DNA from: Streptomyces caatingaensis | GTDB taxonomy: Bacteria > Actinomycetota > Actinomycetes > Streptomycetales > Streptomycetaceae | Assembly: GCF_001187435.1 (NCBI RefSeq) | Contig: NZ_LFXA01000002.1 | Coordinates: forward strand, 1,178,001-1,242,000 | Reading direction: 5' to 3' | Length of the DNA: 64,000 nt | Shown here: one piece after another, positions 1-9,798 of the stretch | How positions within the stretch are numbered: position 1 is the stretch's first letter | Layout: every line of letters begins with the position of its first letter | Made by a program: the position numbers and the translations under genes | Notes under the pieces: model-generated | What the model saw: the letters and a program-made list of their open reading frames with translations, nothing else | The model's database searches: none | What the model was told of the DNA's origin: nothing

Positions 1-1309
<1,309 letters not shown>

Positions 1310-1652
1310 GCGCGCACTTCCTTCCTCTGACGACGGCGGGGGAACGGCGGCGCGGGCGGTGCCGCCCGCCTCCTCAGGCTCACCCGCCTGCCCGGGGCGG
1401 GCAATCCGAAACGGTCCGTGCGGCTGTGACGGGGACGGCCGTGAGCACCCGCGAGTGCTCCGAGTGGAGGAAGCGCTTCGCCTGTGCGAGGCTGTTCGAG
1501 TCGTTGCCGTTACGGCCGGTCGCGTTCGACGTACCGGCGGGAGCGGTTCCCGGAGGCATCGCCCGGGACCGCAGGGGAAGGCGGCACAACTCCATCCGCA
1601 CCGCCGAGACGCCGCGTCACCGCCGGCCGGCTGCCCGCGAAGGAGGGTGACC
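1310..1652. other. Divergent intergenic region, catalase / heptose operon
   Basis: This gap of 343 bases separates the catalase start (minus strand) from the first gene of the heptose operon (plus strand). It holds the operon's strong ribosome site AAGGAGGG just before 1653 and an 18-base element at 1469-1486 that recurs upstream of the MFS gene near 14.5 kb. I see no convincing coding sequence; the short reading frames here are shadows without a good ribosome site. Confidence 0.6.
1469..1486. promoter_or_regulatory. 18-base element shared with 14491-14508
   Basis: GGAAGCGCTTCGCCTGTG, containing the perfect 10-base palindrome GAAGCGCTTC, lies 160 bases upstream of the catalase start. The same 18-mer with one T-to-C change occurs 170 bases upstream of the first possible start of the MFS gene, in the same orientation relative to the gene. 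Shared position and orientation suggest a regulator site, but the binding protein is unknown. Confidence 0.4.
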
Positions 1653-2615
1653 ATGGACGAACGACACTGGAACCGCGTGGTGGTCACCGGAGGCGCGGGC
1701 TTCGTCGGATCGCACCTGTGCGAGCGGCTGCTGGAGGACGGCGCCGAGGTGTGGTGCGTCGACAACCTGGCCACCGGCTCGCCCGCCAACGTCGCGCACC
1801 TCGGCGGCCACCCCCGCTTCCGCCTCGTCCGGGCCGACGTGTGCGACCCGGACAGCCTGGCCGCCGTCCCCGCCCCCGTGGACCTCGTCCTCCACCTGGC
1901 CTGTCCGGCCTCCCCGGCCGACTACCTGCGGCTGCCCCTGCAGACCCTGGAGGCCGGCAGCAACGGCACCCGCACCGCGCTCGAACGGGCCCGCCGCGAC
2001 GGGGCCCGCTTCCTGCTCGCCTCCACCTCCGAGGTCTACGGCGACCCCCTCGAACACCCCCAGCACGAGCGGTACTGGGGCAACGTCAACCCCATCGGCC
2101 CGCGCAGCGTCTACGACGAGTCCAAGCGCTACGCCGAGGCCCTGGCCGCCGCCTACCGGCGCACCCACGGCACGGACACCGCGATCGTGCGCATCTTCAA
2201 CACCTACGGGCCCCGGATGCGCGCCGACGACGGCCGGGCGGTGCCCAGCTTCATCCGCCAGGCACTGGACGGCGAGCCGCTGACCGTGACCGGCGACGGC
2301 AGCCAGACCCGCTCGCTCACCTACGTCGACGACACCGTGGACGGCCTCCTGGCGCTCGCCGCCAGCGACCACCCCGGACCGGTCAACATCGGCGGCGCCC
2401 AGGAGACGACCGTCCTCGAACTGGCCCGCCGCATCATCGACCTGACCGGCTCCTCCTCGACCGTCCGCTTCGTCGACCGGCCCGCCGACGACCCGGCCCG
2501 CCGCCGGCCCGACACCACCCGCGCCCGCCGGCAACTCGGCTGGCAGCCCCGCGTGGACTGCGCGGAGGGCCTCAAGCGGACCGTCGAGTGGTTCGCGGGG
2601 CCGGCGGCCGGCTGA
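1653..2615 (+). CDS. NAD-dependent SDR, UDP-glucuronate decarboxylase-like (UDP-xylose synthase family)
   Basis: Extended short-chain dehydrogenase/reductase of 320 residues. The N-terminal Rossmann motif [11 protein letters not shown], the segment [10 protein letters not shown], the [13 protein letters not shown] loop and the catalytic YDESK are typical of UDP-glucuronate decarboxylases and related nucleotide-sugar 4,6-dehydratases. It probably modifies a nucleotide-activated sugar in the cytosol. The start ATG follows AAGGAGGG. It is the first gene of the operon that also makes an activated heptose. No dedicated HldD-type heptose epimerase is present, so this enzyme either supplies a second sugar such as a pentose or acts on the heptose nucleotide itself. 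Family assignment is firm; substrate is inferred. Confidence 0.88.
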   Translation: MDERHWNRVVVTGGAGFVGSHLCERLLEDGAEVWCVDNLATGSPANVAHLGGHPRFRLVRADVCDPDSLAAVPAPVDLVLHLACPASPADYLRLPLQTLEAGSNGTRTALERARRDGARFLLASTSEVYGDPLEHPQHERYWGNVNPIGPRSVYDESKRYAEALAAAYRRTHGTDTAIVRIFNTYGPRMRADDGRAVPSFIRQALDGEPLTVTGDGSQTRSLTYVDDTVDGLLALAASDHPGPVNIGGAQETTVLELARRIIDLTGSSSTVRFVDRPADDPARRRPDTTRARRQLGWQPRVDCAEGLKRTVEWFAGPAAG

Positions 2616-2671
2616 CCCCCGACAGGGGCCGGCCCGACAGGGAAGCCAACCCGACGAGGGACGGAGCACCC

Positions 2672-4327
2672 ATGCGCATCCTCGGTATCAACGCCCTCTT
2701 CCACGACCCGGCCGCCGCGCTCGTCATCGACGGGCACACCGTCGCCGCCGCCGAGGAGGAACGGTTCTCGCGGCGCAAGCACGGCAAGCGCCCGGTGCCC
2801 TTCGCCGCCTGGGAACAGCCCGTCCAGGCCGCCCGCTGGTGCCTGGAGCACTCCGGACTGCGCCCCGCCGACCTCGACGCCGTCGGCTACTCCTACGACC
2901 CCGCCCTCGCCCGCCCCGCCGGCGCCATGGGCCTCGACGACCCCTGGGACCACCTGCGGCAGACCTACGCCCGCGAGGCCCCCGCCTTCCTCGCCGACGC
3001 CCTGCCCGGCCTCGACCCCGACAAGGTCCGCTTCGTCCCGCACCACGTCGCCCACGCCGCCTCCGCGGGACTGGCCGCCCCCCACGCCGACAGCGCCGTC
3101 CTCGTCCTCGACGGCCGCGGCGAATGCGCCTCGCACCTGGCCGGCCGCTACACCGGCGGCGTCCTCGACGTCCTGGCCACCCAGCGGCTGCCCCAGTCGC
3201 TCGGCCTGGTCTACGAGGAACTCACCGCACACCTCGGATTCCTGCGCAGCAGCGACGAGTACAAGGTGATGGCCCTCGCCGCCTACGGCAAACCCCGCTT
3301 CCTGGACGAACTGCGCACCCACGTCCACGCCACGGACGACGGCGGGTTCCGCGCCGCCGCCGTCCCCTGGACCGCCCTGGCCGAACCCCGCCCGCCCGGC
3401 ACCGAATGGACCCAGGACCACGCCGACCTGGCCGCCAGCACCCAGGCGTGCCTGGAGGAGGTCCTCCTCGACCTCGCCCGCTGGCTGCACGGGCGCACCG
3501 GCGCCGACAGCCTCGCCCTCGCCGGGGGCGTGGCCCTCAACTGCGTGGCCAACTCCCGCCTCGCCGCCGACGGCCCCTTCCGCCGCGTCTGGGTGCAGCC
3601 CGCCGCCGGCGACGCCGGCACCGCCCTGGGCGCCGCCCTCCAGCTCACCGCCGACGGCGGCCTGCCCGTCGCCCCCATGCCCGGCGCCGACCTCGGCCGC
3701 GGCTGGTCCGACGAGGAACTGCGCGCCTGGCTGGAGCGCGCCCGCGTCCCCTACGAGCGGCCCCCCGACATCGCCGCCGCCGTCGCCGAGGAACTCGCCC
3801 GGGACGGCATCGTCGCCTGGTTCCAGGGCCGCAGCGAGTACGGCCCCCGCGCGCTCGGCCACCGCTCCCTGCTCGCCCACCCCGGGCGCGCCGAGAACCT
3901 CGACCGCCTCAACCACGTCAAGGGCCGCGAGGAGTTCCGGCCCGTGGCCCCCATGGTCCTCGCCGACCGGGCCGCCGAGATCTTCGACGGGCCGCTGCCC
4001 AGCCCGTACATGCTCTTCGTGCACCGCGTCGCCCGCCCCTGGCGCGACCGCGTCCCCGCCGTCGTCCACGTCGACGGCACCGCCCGCATCCAGACCGTCG
4101 ACCGGGAACGCGAACCCCTCGTCGCCCGCATGCTCATGGAGTTCGAGCGGCTGACCGGCCTGCCCGTCGTCGTCAACACCAGCCTCAACACCGCCGGCCG
4201 GCCCATGGTCGACGACCCGCGCGACGCCCTGGAGTGCTTCGGCTCCGCCCCCGTGGACCTGCTGGCCCTCGGCCCGTACGCGGTCCGCCGCGGCGCCGCC
4301 TTCGCCCGCCCCGGGGCGGCGTCATGA
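2672..4327 (+). CDS. Carbamoyltransferase, NodU/CmcH family
   Basis: A 551-residue O-carbamoyltransferase. Family members make carbamoyl-adenylate from carbamoyl phosphate and ATP and transfer the carbamoyl group to a sugar or antibiotic hydroxyl. The N-terminal Kae1-like half begins MRILGINALFHDPAAAL, carries the RFSRRKHGKRP loop and the metal-binding histidines FVPHHVAHA. The C-terminal half carries GRSEYGPRALGHRSLL and VNTSLN, diagnostic of the family. The gene starts 56 bases after the SDR stop and its stop overlaps the next start (ATGA), so it is cotranscribed with the sugar genes. The acceptor is probably the heptose or another sugar of the product, by inference from context. Confidence 0.93.
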   Translation: MRILGINALFHDPAAALVIDGHTVAAAEEERFSRRKHGKRPVPFAAWEQPVQAARWCLEHSGLRPADLDAVGYSYDPALARPAGAMGLDDPWDHLRQTYAREAPAFLADALPGLDPDKVRFVPHHVAHAASAGLAAPHADSAVLVLDGRGECASHLAGRYTGGVLDVLATQRLPQSLGLVYEELTAHLGFLRSSDEYKVMALAAYGKPRFLDELRTHVHATDDGGFRAAAVPWTALAEPRPPGTEWTQDHADLAASTQACLEEVLLDLARWLHGRTGADSLALAGGVALNCVANSRLAADGPFRRVWVQPAAGDAGTALGAALQLTADGGLPVAPMPGADLGRGWSDEELRAWLERARVPYERPPDIAAAVAEELARDGIVAWFQGRSEYGPRALGHRSLLAHPGRAENLDRLNHVKGREEFRPVAPMVLADRAAEIFDGPLPSPYMLFVHRVARPWRDRVPAVVHVDGTARIQTVDREREPLVARMLMEFERLTGLPVVVNTSLNTAGRPMVDDPRDALECFGSAPVDLLALGPYAVRRGAAFARPGAAS

Positions 4328-5382
4328 GCGCCGGCACCTTCGCCTACGCGGTGGTCGTCCCCACCGTCGGCCGGCCCTGCCTGGCCGACTGCCTCGACGC
4401 GCTCGCCGCCTCCGCCGGACCCGCCCCGCGCGAGATCGTCGTCGTCGACGACCGGCCCGGCCCGCGCCACGGCCGCCCGCCCCTGCCCCTGGAGGCCCTC
4501 GGCCCGCTGCGCACCCGGGCGTCCGTCCTGGTCAGCGGCGGCCGCGGGCCCGCCGCCGCACGCAACACCGGCTGGGCCGCGGTGCACCGCCCCTGGGTCG
4601 TCTTCCTCGACGACGACGTCCGCGTCGGCCCCCTGTGGCGGGCCGAACTGGCCGAGGACCTGCTCGCCGCCGGCCCCGACGTGGCCGGCGTCCAGGGCGC
4701 CGTCGAGGTGCCGCTGCCCGCCGGCCGGCCGCCCACCGACTGGGAACGCTCCACCGCCGGCCTGGCACGGGCCCGTTGGGCCACCGCCGACATGGCCTAC
4801 CGCCTCAGCGCGCTGGAGGCCGTCGGCGGATTCGACGAACGCTTCCCCCGCGCCTTCCGCGAGGACGCCGACCTCGCCCTGCGCGTCCTCGCCACCGGCC
4901 GCCGCCTCGAACGCGGCGCCCGCACCGTCCGCCACCCCGTCCGGCCCGCCGGACCCTGGATCTCCCTGCGCCACCAGGCCGGCAACGCCGACGACGCGCT
5001 CATGGTGCGGCTGCACGGCCCCGACTGGTGGGAACGCGCCGGCGCCCCGCGCGGCCGGCTGCGCCGCCACGCCGCCGTCACCGCCGCCGCGACCGCCGCC
5101 GCGGCCCTCGCCCTCGCCGGACGCCCCCGCGCCGCGGCGGTGGCGGGCGCCGGATGGCTGCTGGGCACCGCCGAGTTCGCCGCCGCCCGCATCGCGCCCG
5201 GCCCCCGCACCGCGCCCGAGGTCGCGGCCATGCTCGCCACCAGCGTCCTCATCCCGCCGCTGGCCGTCGGCCACCGGCTGCGCGGCACCTGGCGCCACCG
5301 CGCCGCCCGCCCCCTGCCCGCCCCGGCGCACCACCCGGCCCCCGCGCCCGGCGCGCCCGCCCACCGGGGAGCCCACCCGTGA
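4324..5382 (+). CDS. Family 2 glycosyltransferase with C-terminal membrane segments
   Basis: A 352-residue inverting glycosyltransferase with a GT-A fold. Near the N-terminus is AYAVVVPTVGRP, then EIVVVDDRPGP, the metal-binding FLDDDVRVG motif, and GGFDERFPRAFREDADLALR, the typical acceptor/catalytic region. After about residue 245 the protein becomes alanine-rich and hydrophobic (two likely membrane helices) and ends in a Pro/His/Ala tail. It is therefore likely anchored at the inner face of the membrane. The ATG overlaps the upstream stop by 4 bases and its own stop overlaps the next GTG, which implies translational coupling. Donor and acceptor are unknown; an activated heptose or the SDR product is plausible. 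Confidence 0.88.
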   Translation: MSAGTFAYAVVVPTVGRPCLADCLDALAASAGPAPREIVVVDDRPGPRHGRPPLPLEALGPLRTRASVLVSGGRGPAAARNTGWAAVHRPWVVFLDDDVRVGPLWRAELAEDLLAAGPDVAGVQGAVEVPLPAGRPPTDWERSTAGLARARWATADMAYRLSALEAVGGFDERFPRAFREDADLALRVLATGRRLERGARTVRHPVRPAGPWISLRHQAGNADDALMVRLHGPDWWERAGAPRGRLRRHAAVTAAATAAAALALAGRPRAAAVAGAGWLLGTAEFAAARIAPGPRTAPEVAAMLATSVLIPPLAVGHRLRGTWRHRAARPLPAPAHHPAPAPGAPAHRGAHP

Positions 5383-5945
5383 CCGCCCGCCGGCCGCTGC
5401 GCGCCGTGCTGTTCGACCGGGACGGCACGCTGATCGAGGACGTCCCCTACAACGGCGACCCCGACCGCGTCCGCCCGCTGCCCGGCGCCCGCCGCGCCCT
5501 CGCCCTCCTGCGGCCGCTGGGCGTGCGCGTCGGCGTCGTCAGCAACCAGTCCGGCGTCGGCCGCGGGCTGCTCAGCGCCGCCCAGGTGAACCGGGTCAAC
5601 GAACGCGTCGAGCGGCTCCTCGGCCCCTTCGACGTGTGGGCCGTGTGCTGCCACGCCCCCGAGGACGCCTGCCCGTGTCGCAAGCCCGCCCCCGGCCTCG
5701 TCCTCGCCGCCGCCCTCGCCCTCGGGCTGACCCCCGCCGACTGCGCCGTCGTCGGCGACATCGGCAGCGACGTCGAGGCCGCCGCGGCCGCCGGAGCGCT
5801 GGGCGTCCTCGTGCCCAACCGCGTCACCCGGGCCGACGAGGTCCGCCGCGCCCACCGGGTGGCCCCCGACCTGCCGGCGGCCGTACGGATGCTGCTGCGC
5901 CTGCGCCACCACCACCCCGCCGAGCGCGAGGCGGACCGGACGTGA
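5379..5945 (+). CDS. gmhB: D-glycero-D-manno-heptose 1,7-bisphosphate 7-phosphatase-like HAD phosphatase
   Basis: A 188-residue HAD-IIIA phosphatase that would remove the 7-phosphate from heptose 1,7-bisphosphate. HAD motif I is LFDRDGTLIED, motif II VVSNQSGVGRG, and motif III/IV is CRKPAPG followed by VVGDIGSDVEAA. The CCHAPEDACPCRKP loop has the Cys-X-His...Cys-X-Cys pattern of the structural zinc site that separates GmhB from other HAD enzymes. The GTG start overlaps the preceding stop (GTGA). With the GmhA- and HldE-like genes downstream it completes the route from sedoheptulose 7-phosphate to a nucleotide-activated heptose. Confidence 0.9.
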   Translation: MTARRPLRAVLFDRDGTLIEDVPYNGDPDRVRPLPGARRALALLRPLGVRVGVVSNQSGVGRGLLSAAQVNRVNERVERLLGPFDVWAVCCHAPEDACPCRKPAPGLVLAAALALGLTPADCAVVGDIGSDVEAAAAAGALGVLVPNRVTRADEVRRAHRVAPDLPAAVRMLLRLRHHHPAEREADRT

Positions 5946-6967
5946 AAGCCCTCGTCGCGCGCCTCGACAGCTTCGGCGACGTCCTGCTCGCCGGGCCCGC
6001 CGTGCGCGCCGTCGCCGCCGGGGCCGCGCACACCACCTTGCTGTGCGGCCCGCGCGGCGCCGCCGCCGCCCGCATGCTGCCCGGCGCCGACGAGGTCGCC
6101 GTCTGGGACGCCCCCTGGGCCGGCTTCGCCCCGCCGGCCGTCGAGCAGTCCGACGTCGACGGCTTCCTCGCCCACATCCGCCGCGACCCGCCGGACGTCG
6201 CGCTCGTCCTCACCTCGTACCACCAGAGCCCGCTGCCGCTGGCCCTGTTGCTGCGCATGGCGGGCGTGCCGCGGATCGCCGCGGACAGCGCCGACTACCC
6301 CGGCTCCCTGCTGGACCTGCGCCACCGCCGCGCCCCGCGCCGCCACGAGGCGGCCGCCGCCCTCGACCTCGCCGAGGCCGCCGGCTTCCGGCTCCCGGAG
6401 GGGGACGACGGCCGCCTCGCCGTGCGCACCCCGCCGCCCGCCGACCACCTGGTGTCCGGCACCGGGTACGTCGTCGTGCACCCGGGCGCCGCCGTGCCCG
6501 CCCGCCGCTGGGATCCCGGCCGGTGCGCGGCGGCCGTACGGGCCCTGGCGCGGGCCGGGCACCGGGTCGTGGTCACCGGCGGGCCGGGGGAGCGGGAGCT
6601 GACCGCGGCCGTCGCCGGCGCCGCCGCCCTCGACCTGGGCGGCCGCACCGGCCCCGGCGAACTGGCCGGTGTCCTCGCCCGCGCCGCCGTCCTCGTCGCC
6701 GGCAACACCGGGCCCGCCCACCTGGCCGCCGCCGTGGGCACCCCGGTCGTCTCGCTGTTCGCCCCCGTGGTGCCGGCCGAGCGCTGGGCCCCCTTCGGCG
6801 TCCCGCACGTCCTGCTCGGCGACCCCCGGGCCGCCTGCGCGGGCAGCCGCGCCCGCGAGTGCCCCGTGCCCGGCCACCCCTGCCTCAACGGGGTCGGCGC
6901 CGAGGACGTGGTGGCCGCCGTCGAGAAGCTGACCGTCGCCGACCACGGACCCGAGGAGGCACCGTGA
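5942..6967 (+). CDS. Family 9 glycosyltransferase (heptosyltransferase-like), first copy
   Basis: A 341-residue GT-B fold enzyme related to ADP-heptose:LPS heptosyltransferases. Support comes from the N-terminal RLDSFGDVLLAGPAVRA (the conserved nucleotide-sugar loop), the central YVVVHPGAAVPARRWDP and the C-terminal VAGNTGPAHLAAAVGTPVVSL, which holds the donor-binding signature of the family. Cysteines near residues 300-315 (CAGSRARECP and PGHPC) resemble those in bacterial GT9 proteins. The start is a GTG overlapping the upstream stop. Because actinomycetes have no LPS, the acceptor must be something else, such as a polysaccharide, lipid or metabolite. Confidence 0.9.
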   Translation: MKALVARLDSFGDVLLAGPAVRAVAAGAAHTTLLCGPRGAAAARMLPGADEVAVWDAPWAGFAPPAVEQSDVDGFLAHIRRDPPDVALVLTSYHQSPLPLALLLRMAGVPRIAADSADYPGSLLDLRHRRAPRRHEAAAALDLAEAAGFRLPEGDDGRLAVRTPPPADHLVSGTGYVVVHPGAAVPARRWDPGRCAAAVRALARAGHRVVVTGGPGERELTAAVAGAAALDLGGRTGPGELAGVLARAAVLVAGNTGPAHLAAAVGTPVVSLFAPVVPAERWAPFGVPHVLLGDPRAACAGSRARECPVPGHPCLNGVGAEDVVAAVEKLTVADHGPEEAP

Positions 6968-7926
6968 GGATCCTGCTGTGGCACGTGCACGGCTCGTGGA
7001 CGACCGCGTTCGTCCAGGGCCCGCACACCTACCTGGTGCCGGTGACGCCCGACCGCGGACCGGACGGGCTGGGCCGGGCGCGGACCTTCGACTGGCCCGC
7101 CTCCGTCGTCGAACTCCCGCCGGAGCGGCTGCGGGACGAGGAGATCGACCTCGTCGTCCTCCAGCGCCCCCACGAATTCGCCCTCGCCCGGCGGTGGCTG
7201 GGCCGCCGTCCCGGCGCCGACGTGCCCGCCGTCTACCTGGAGCACAACGCCCCCGGCGGGCCCGTCCCCGACACCCGGCACCCCGCCGCCGACCGCCGCG
7301 ACGTGACGATCGTGCACGTCACCCACTTCAACCGGCTGATGTGGGACTGCGGTTCGGCCCCCACCGCCGTCGTCGAGCACGGCATCGTCGACCCCGGCCC
7401 GCTGTGGACCGGACACCTCGAACGCGCCGCCGTCGTCGTCAACGAGCCGCTGCGGCGCGGCCGGACGACCGGCACGGACCTCCTCGCCTCCTTCTGCGAG
7501 GCCGCCCCCCTCGACGTGTTCGGCATGGGCACCCACGGCATCGCCGGCCGCCTCGGCCTGCCGCCCGGGCGCTGCCGCGGCCGCGAACTCGTCCAGGGCG
7601 CCCTCCACCGGGCCATGGCCGCACGCCGGCTGTACCTGCACCCGGTGCGCTGGACCTCGCTCGGCCTGTCCCTGCTGGAGGCCATGCACCTGGGCATGCC
7701 CGTCGTCGCCCTGGCCACCACCGAGGCCCACGAGGCCGTACCGCCCGGCGCGGGCGTCCTGTCCAACCGGCCCGACGTCCTCCACGACGCCGTCCGCGGC
7801 TTCCTCGCCGACCACGAACTCGCCCGCGCGACCGGCAGGGCGGCCCGCGCCGCGGCGCTCGCCCGCTACGGGCTGCCCCGGTTCCTCGACGACTGGGACC
7901 GCATCATCAAGGAGGTGACGCGATGA
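6964..7926 (+). CDS. Glycosyltransferase, GT4-like (GT-B)
   Basis: A 320-residue putative glycosyltransferase. The N-terminal domain starts MRILLWHVHGSWTTAFVQG and the C-terminal half carries LGLSLLEAMHLGMPVVALAT, which matches the glutamate-containing donor-binding region of retaining GT-B enzymes. The central EHNAPGGPVPDTRHP segment is a further landmark. It is shorter than typical GT4 proteins (about 380 residues), mainly through a reduced N-terminal domain. The GTG start overlaps the previous stop and the gene ends in ATGA overlap with the next. It sits between two other glycosyltransferase genes, so a sequential role in building one glycan is likely; the sugar is unknown. Confidence 0.78.
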   Translation: MRILLWHVHGSWTTAFVQGPHTYLVPVTPDRGPDGLGRARTFDWPASVVELPPERLRDEEIDLVVLQRPHEFALARRWLGRRPGADVPAVYLEHNAPGGPVPDTRHPAADRRDVTIVHVTHFNRLMWDCGSAPTAVVEHGIVDPGPLWTGHLERAAVVVNEPLRRGRTTGTDLLASFCEAAPLDVFGMGTHGIAGRLGLPPGRCRGRELVQGALHRAMAARRLYLHPVRWTSLGLSLLEAMHLGMPVVALATTEAHEAVPPGAGVLSNRPDVLHDAVRGFLADHELARATGRAARAAALARYGLPRFLDDWDRIIKEVTR

Positions 7927-9143
7927 GGATCGCGATGGTGTCCGAGCACGCCAGCCCCCTCGCCGTGCTCGGCGGCCCCGACGCGGGCGGCCAGAACGTC
8001 TACGTGGCCCGCCTCGCCGACCTGCTGGCCGCCCGGGGCCACGACGTCACCGTCTACACCCGGCGCGACGACCCCGCCCTGCCCGACCGGGTGCCGATGC
8101 CGTCCGGCGCCGTCGTCGAGCACGTCCGCGCGGGCCCCGCCCGCCCCGTGCCCAAGGACCGGCTCCTGCCGCACATGCCGCACTTCGGCGCCCACCTGGC
8201 CGGCGTCTGGCGGCACGACCGCCCCGACGTCGTGCACGCCCACTTCTGGATGTCCGGCCTCGCCGCCACCACCGCCGGCCACGGCCTCGGCCTCCCGGTC
8301 GTGCAGACCTACCACGCCCTCGGCACCGTCAAGCGCCGCCACCAGGGCCCCGCCGACACCAGCCCGCCCGAGCGCCTGGAGATCGAACGGGCCGTCGGCA
8401 CCGCCTGCGCCCGCGTCCTCGCGACCTGTTCGGACGAGGTCGCCGAGCTCGTCCGCATGGGCATCGCCCGCGACCGCTGCGCCGTCGTGCCCTGCGGCGT
8501 CGACACCGCGCACTTCGCCGCCCGCGGCCGCGTCGCCCTCACCCCGGCCCGGCGCCGGCCCCACCGCCTGCTGGCCGTCGGCCGGCTCGTCCCCCGCAAG
8601 GGCGTCGACCTGGCCCTGCGCGTCCTGCGGCGTATCCCGGACGCCGAACTCGTCGTCGCCGGCGGCCCGCCCGCCGACGGCCTCGCCCTGGACCCCGAGG
8701 CCCGGCGGCTGCTGACCCTCGCCCGCCGGCTGCGGATCGCCGACCGCACCGTCCTGCTCGGCGCCGTCCCGCACGAGGACATGCCCGCCCTCATCCGCAG
8801 CGCGGACCTCGTGCTGTGCACCCCCGTCTACGAACCGTTCGGCATCGTCCCGCTGGAGGCCATGGCCTGCGGCGTCCCCGTCGTCGCCACCGACGTCGGC
8901 GGCCACCGCGACACCGTGGCGCACGGCGAGACCGGCCTGCTCGTCCCGCCCGGCCGCCCCGACGAGATCGCGGAGGCCGTCCGCGGCCTGCTCGCCGCCC
9001 CCGAACGGCTGGCCGCCTACGGCCGCGCGGGCCGCGGCCGCGCCCTGGCCCACTACACCTGGGAACGCGTCGCCGAGGAGGTCGAGCAGGTCTACGCGCG
9101 GGTCGCGACCCCCGCCACCGTCGCCCGAGGAGGTGCCCGATGA
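7923..9143 (+). CDS. Glycosyltransferase family 4
   Basis: A 406-residue retaining GT4 enzyme. The N-terminal domain holds MVSEHASPLAVLGGPDAGG followed by QNVYVARLADLLAARGHDV, the typical nucleotide-sugar transferase opening, then VHAHFWMSG and VQTYHALGTVK. The C-terminal domain holds VGRLVPRKGVD and VYEPFGIVPLEAMACGVPV with the EX7E motif. The pattern resembles sucrose-phosphate-synthase/MshA-type transferases. It overlaps the preceding gene by 4 bases (ATGA) and the downstream gmhA-like gene by 4 bases. Substrate unassigned. Confidence 0.92.
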   Translation: MRIAMVSEHASPLAVLGGPDAGGQNVYVARLADLLAARGHDVTVYTRRDDPALPDRVPMPSGAVVEHVRAGPARPVPKDRLLPHMPHFGAHLAGVWRHDRPDVVHAHFWMSGLAATTAGHGLGLPVVQTYHALGTVKRRHQGPADTSPPERLEIERAVGTACARVLATCSDEVAELVRMGIARDRCAVVPCGVDTAHFAARGRVALTPARRRPHRLLAVGRLVPRKGVDLALRVLRRIPDAELVVAGGPPADGLALDPEARRLLTLARRLRIADRTVLLGAVPHEDMPALIRSADLVLCTPVYEPFGIVPLEAMACGVPVVATDVGGHRDTVAHGETGLLVPPGRPDEIAEAVRGLLAAPERLAAYGRAGRGRALAHYTWERVAEEVEQVYARVATPATVARGGAR

Positions 9144-9778
9144 CCGTCTCCCGCCCCCCGATCACCGTCCCGCGCGCCGTCCGCACCCCCGAGACGGCCG
9201 CGGCCGACCACTGCGGCCGGCTGCTCACCGCCCTGGAGCGCTTCCGCGCCGAGAAGGCCGCCACCGCGCACCACTGGGGCGCCCGGCTGGCCGCCGTCCT
9301 CTCCGCCGGCGGCCGGCTGCTCGCCGCCGGCAACGGCGGCAGCGCCGCCCAGGCCCAGCACCTCACCGCCGAACTCGTCGGCCGCTACCGCGAGGACCGG
9401 CCGCCGTTCTCCGCCATCGCCCTGCACGCCGACACCTCCAGCTGCACCGCGATCGTCAACGACTACGGCCCCGACGAGCTGTTCGCCCGCCAGGTCCGCG
9501 CGCACGCCCGGCCCGGCGACGTCCTCGTCCTGCTCTCCACCAGCGGCGCCAGCGGCAACCTGCTCGCCGCCGCCGCGGCCGGCCGGGCCGCGGCCGCCGA
9601 GGTCTGGGCCCTCACCGGCCCGGCCCCCAACCCGCTGGCCGACGCCGGGCACGAGCGGCTGTGCGTCGAGGCCGCCACCACCGCGACCGTCCAGGAACTC
9701 CACCTGGTGGCCGTCCACATGATGTGCGACGCCTTCGACGCGGCGCTGACCCCGGCCGACCCCCTCCGAACCCGCTGA
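9140..9778 (+). CDS. gmhA: Sedoheptulose 7-phosphate isomerase-like SIS protein
   Basis: A 212-residue SIS-domain isomerase expected to convert sedoheptulose 7-phosphate to D-glycero-D-manno-heptose 7-phosphate. The phosphate-binding segments AAGNGGSAAQAQHLTAEL and LSTSGASGNL are present, with the active-site glutamate in TAEL. The metal/catalytic helix near the C-terminus, VQELHLVAVHMMCDAFD, keeps the histidines of GmhA. Length fits the family (about 190-200). The ATG follows GAGGAGG at good spacing and overlaps the upstream stop. Its presence beside gmhB- and hldE-like genes makes heptose synthesis the best reading. Confidence 0.9.
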   Translation: MTVSRPPITVPRAVRTPETAAADHCGRLLTALERFRAEKAATAHHWGARLAAVLSAGGRLLAAGNGGSAAQAQHLTAELVGRYREDRPPFSAIALHADTSSCTAIVNDYGPDELFARQVRAHARPGDVLVLLSTSGASGNLLAAAAAGRAAAAEVWALTGPAPNPLADAGHERLCVEAATTATVQELHLVAVHMMCDAFDAALTPADPLRTR

Positions 9779-9798
9779 TTCCCGAGAGGCGGTGGGCC

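Noticed and set aside
1388..1412. Sigma-B-type promoter for the catalase gene
   Set aside because: The -10 (GGGCAG) departs from GGGTA and the site is over 75 bases upstream; kept only as a weak suggestion.
1484..4327. Very long reading frame (947 codons) covering the SDR and carbamoyltransferase genes
   Set aside because: Its 3' end is the real carbamoyltransferase. The upstream part is Arg/Pro-rich and is the shadow of the SDR gene in another frame.
2839..5382. Long open frames on both strands across the heptose operon, such as 2839-5382 (+) and 2321-4069 (-)
   Set aside because: These are GC-bias shadows: Arg/Pro/Ala- or Gly/Val-rich translations with no family resemblance, covered by strong genes in the correct frame.
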